Source: PNAI01 sp964575715 (GTDB taxonomy: Bacteria; Pseudomonadota; Alphaproteobacteria; Rhizobiales; Xanthobacteraceae). Taken from it: a DNA stretch of 5,857 nt. The stretch covers positions 1-5,857 of the forward strand of contig CAZNSG010000278.1 in assembly GCA_964575715.1 (NCBI GenBank), written 5' to 3'. The notes beneath the pieces were generated by a model. It saw only the letters and a list, made by a program, of their open reading frames with translations. It had not been told where the DNA came from and did not search any database. The position numbers were made by a program, and so were the translations under genes. Positions 5,122-5,857 of the stretch are shown piece after piece. How positions within the stretch are numbered: position 1 is the first letter of the stretch; each line of letters starts with the position of its first letter.

Positions 5122-5857
5122 ATGAGCTTTTTCCACCAGATCAAGGATGACGTCGTTTTCCTGCGCGGCGCGATGCGCGCGCTCAAGTTGACCACGCCGA
5201 TCGCCAAGCATCCGACTCGCGTGTTTCCCGTCGTGATCGAGGAGCTGGCGGAAAAATTCGGCGATGCCCCGGCGCTTATTTCCGAACGGGAGCGTTTGAC
5301 CTTTCGGGCGCTGACGGATCGGTCGAACCGCTATTCGCGCTGGGCGCTGGCGCAGGGGCTGGCCAAGGGAGAAACGGTGTGTCTGCTGATGTCGAACCGG
5401 CCGGAATACATGGCGGTATGGATCGGCATCACGCGCGTCGGCGGGGTCGTGGCATTGCTCAACACCAACCTCGTCGGCCCGTCGCTTGCCCATTGCATCG
5501 ATATTGTCGCGCCTAAATTCGTCATTGTCGCGTCAGATCTTGCGCAGACGCTCGCCAGCGCACAACCGCATTTGAAGACCAAGGCGCAGGTCTGGTCCCA
5601 TGGCGAAAGCAAGGACTTTCCGCGCATCGACCACGCGATCGAATCCTTGTCCGATCGTCCGCTCGCAGCCGCCGAACGCCGGCTGCTGACCATCAATGAT
5701 CGCGCGCTTTATGTTTACACCTCCGGCACCACCGGCATGCCCAAGGCCGCAAACTTAAATCACTACCGGGTGATGCTGGCGAGCTGCGCGTTCGCGGGCG
5801 TGATGGACACTAAACCGTCAGACCGCATATACGATTGCCTGCCGATGTATCACACCG
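5122..5857 (+). CDS. Long-chain acyl-CoA synthetase, AMP-binding family (3' truncated)
   Basis: This is the N-terminal 245 residues of an adenylate-forming enzyme that activates a fatty acid with ATP, via an acyl-AMP, to its CoA thioester. The frame runs from an ATG with a good ribosome site to the window's right edge without a stop. The P-loop is YTSGTTGMPKAA (199-210), the family's phosphate-binding signature, and the sequence reaches LPMYHT (240-245), the start of the aromatic-rich A4 motif. The N-terminus (FHQIKDDVVFLRGAMRALK, then a FxxLTDRSNRYSRWAL block) resembles the very-long-chain/FATP-like acyl-CoA synthetases more than E. coli FadD, as far as I can judge from memory. There is no signal peptide or clear N-terminal membrane helix. 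About 350 further residues, including the C-terminal lid domain, would be expected beyond the window. Its product would be a substrate for beta-oxidation or lipid synthesis. It may be the third gene of the carboxypeptidase-GTPase unit. Confidence 0.88.
   Translation, partial: MSFFHQIKDDVVFLRGAMRALKLTTPIAKHPTRVFPVVIEELAEKFGDAPALISERERLTFRALTDRSNRYSRWALAQGLAKGETVCLLMSNRPEYMAVWIGITRVGGVVALLNTNLVGPSLAHCIDIVAPKFVIVASDLAQTLASAQPHLKTKAQVWSHGESKDFPRIDHAIESLSDRPLAAAERRLLTINDRALYVYTSGTTGMPKAANLNHYRVMLASCAFAGVMDTKPSDRIYDCLPMYHT

Noticed and set aside
1..5857. A mobile element, toxin-antitoxin, CRISPR or phage-defence system
   Set aside because: No transposase, integrase, nuclease, direct-repeat array or terminal inverted repeat was seen. 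All five genes are housekeeping or metabolic families with uniform composition.

Overview
The window is a stretch of high-GC proteobacterial chromosome. It carries five protein genes, two of them cut by the window edges. It most likely comes from an alphaproteobacterium of the order Hyphomicrobiales (Rhizobiales), probably near the Bradyrhizobium/Rhodopseudomonas group. The evidence for this is the close resemblance of the first gene to the rhizobial cyclic beta-glucan exporter NdvA/ChvA and the strong resemblance of the carboxypeptidase to rhizobial D-Ala-D-Ala carboxypeptidases as I remember them. The placement comes from protein resemblance recalled from memory, not from a search.

Layout. 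Bases 1-1121 (+) hold the C-terminal part of an NdvA-type exporter: the last membrane-domain helices and a complete ATPase domain. It converges, across a 50-base gap, on a complete minus-strand SCP2-type thiolase (1172-2338). A divergent intergenic region of about 180 bases follows. It contains a credible plus-strand promoter, a possible leader hairpin, and a 12-base tandem repeat that runs into the next gene. That gene (2517-3932, +) is an exported D-Ala-D-Ala carboxypeptidase (peptidase S11) with a long low-complexity tail. Its stop codon overlaps the start of a COG0523/CobW-family GTPase (3929-5059, +). After 62 bases, a long-chain acyl-CoA synthetase begins (5122 to the end, +, 3' truncated).

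How the genes fit together. The carboxypeptidase and GTPase are very probably co-transcribed and translationally coupled, and the acyl-CoA synthetase may belong to the same unit. The thiolase and acyl-CoA synthetase are both acyl-CoA metabolism enzymes, and the exporter and carboxypeptidase both serve the cell envelope. I see no single pathway joining all five. There is no RNA gene, insertion sequence, integrase, CRISPR array or phage gene, and no sign of recent transfer.

I found no undescribed multi-gene system here. The points most worth a second look are local: the start region of the carboxypeptidase (12-base repeat, alternative starts, overlapping small ORF), the coupled carboxypeptidase/metallochaperone pair, the His-rich segment of the GTPase, and the unusual C-terminal tail of the carboxypeptidase.
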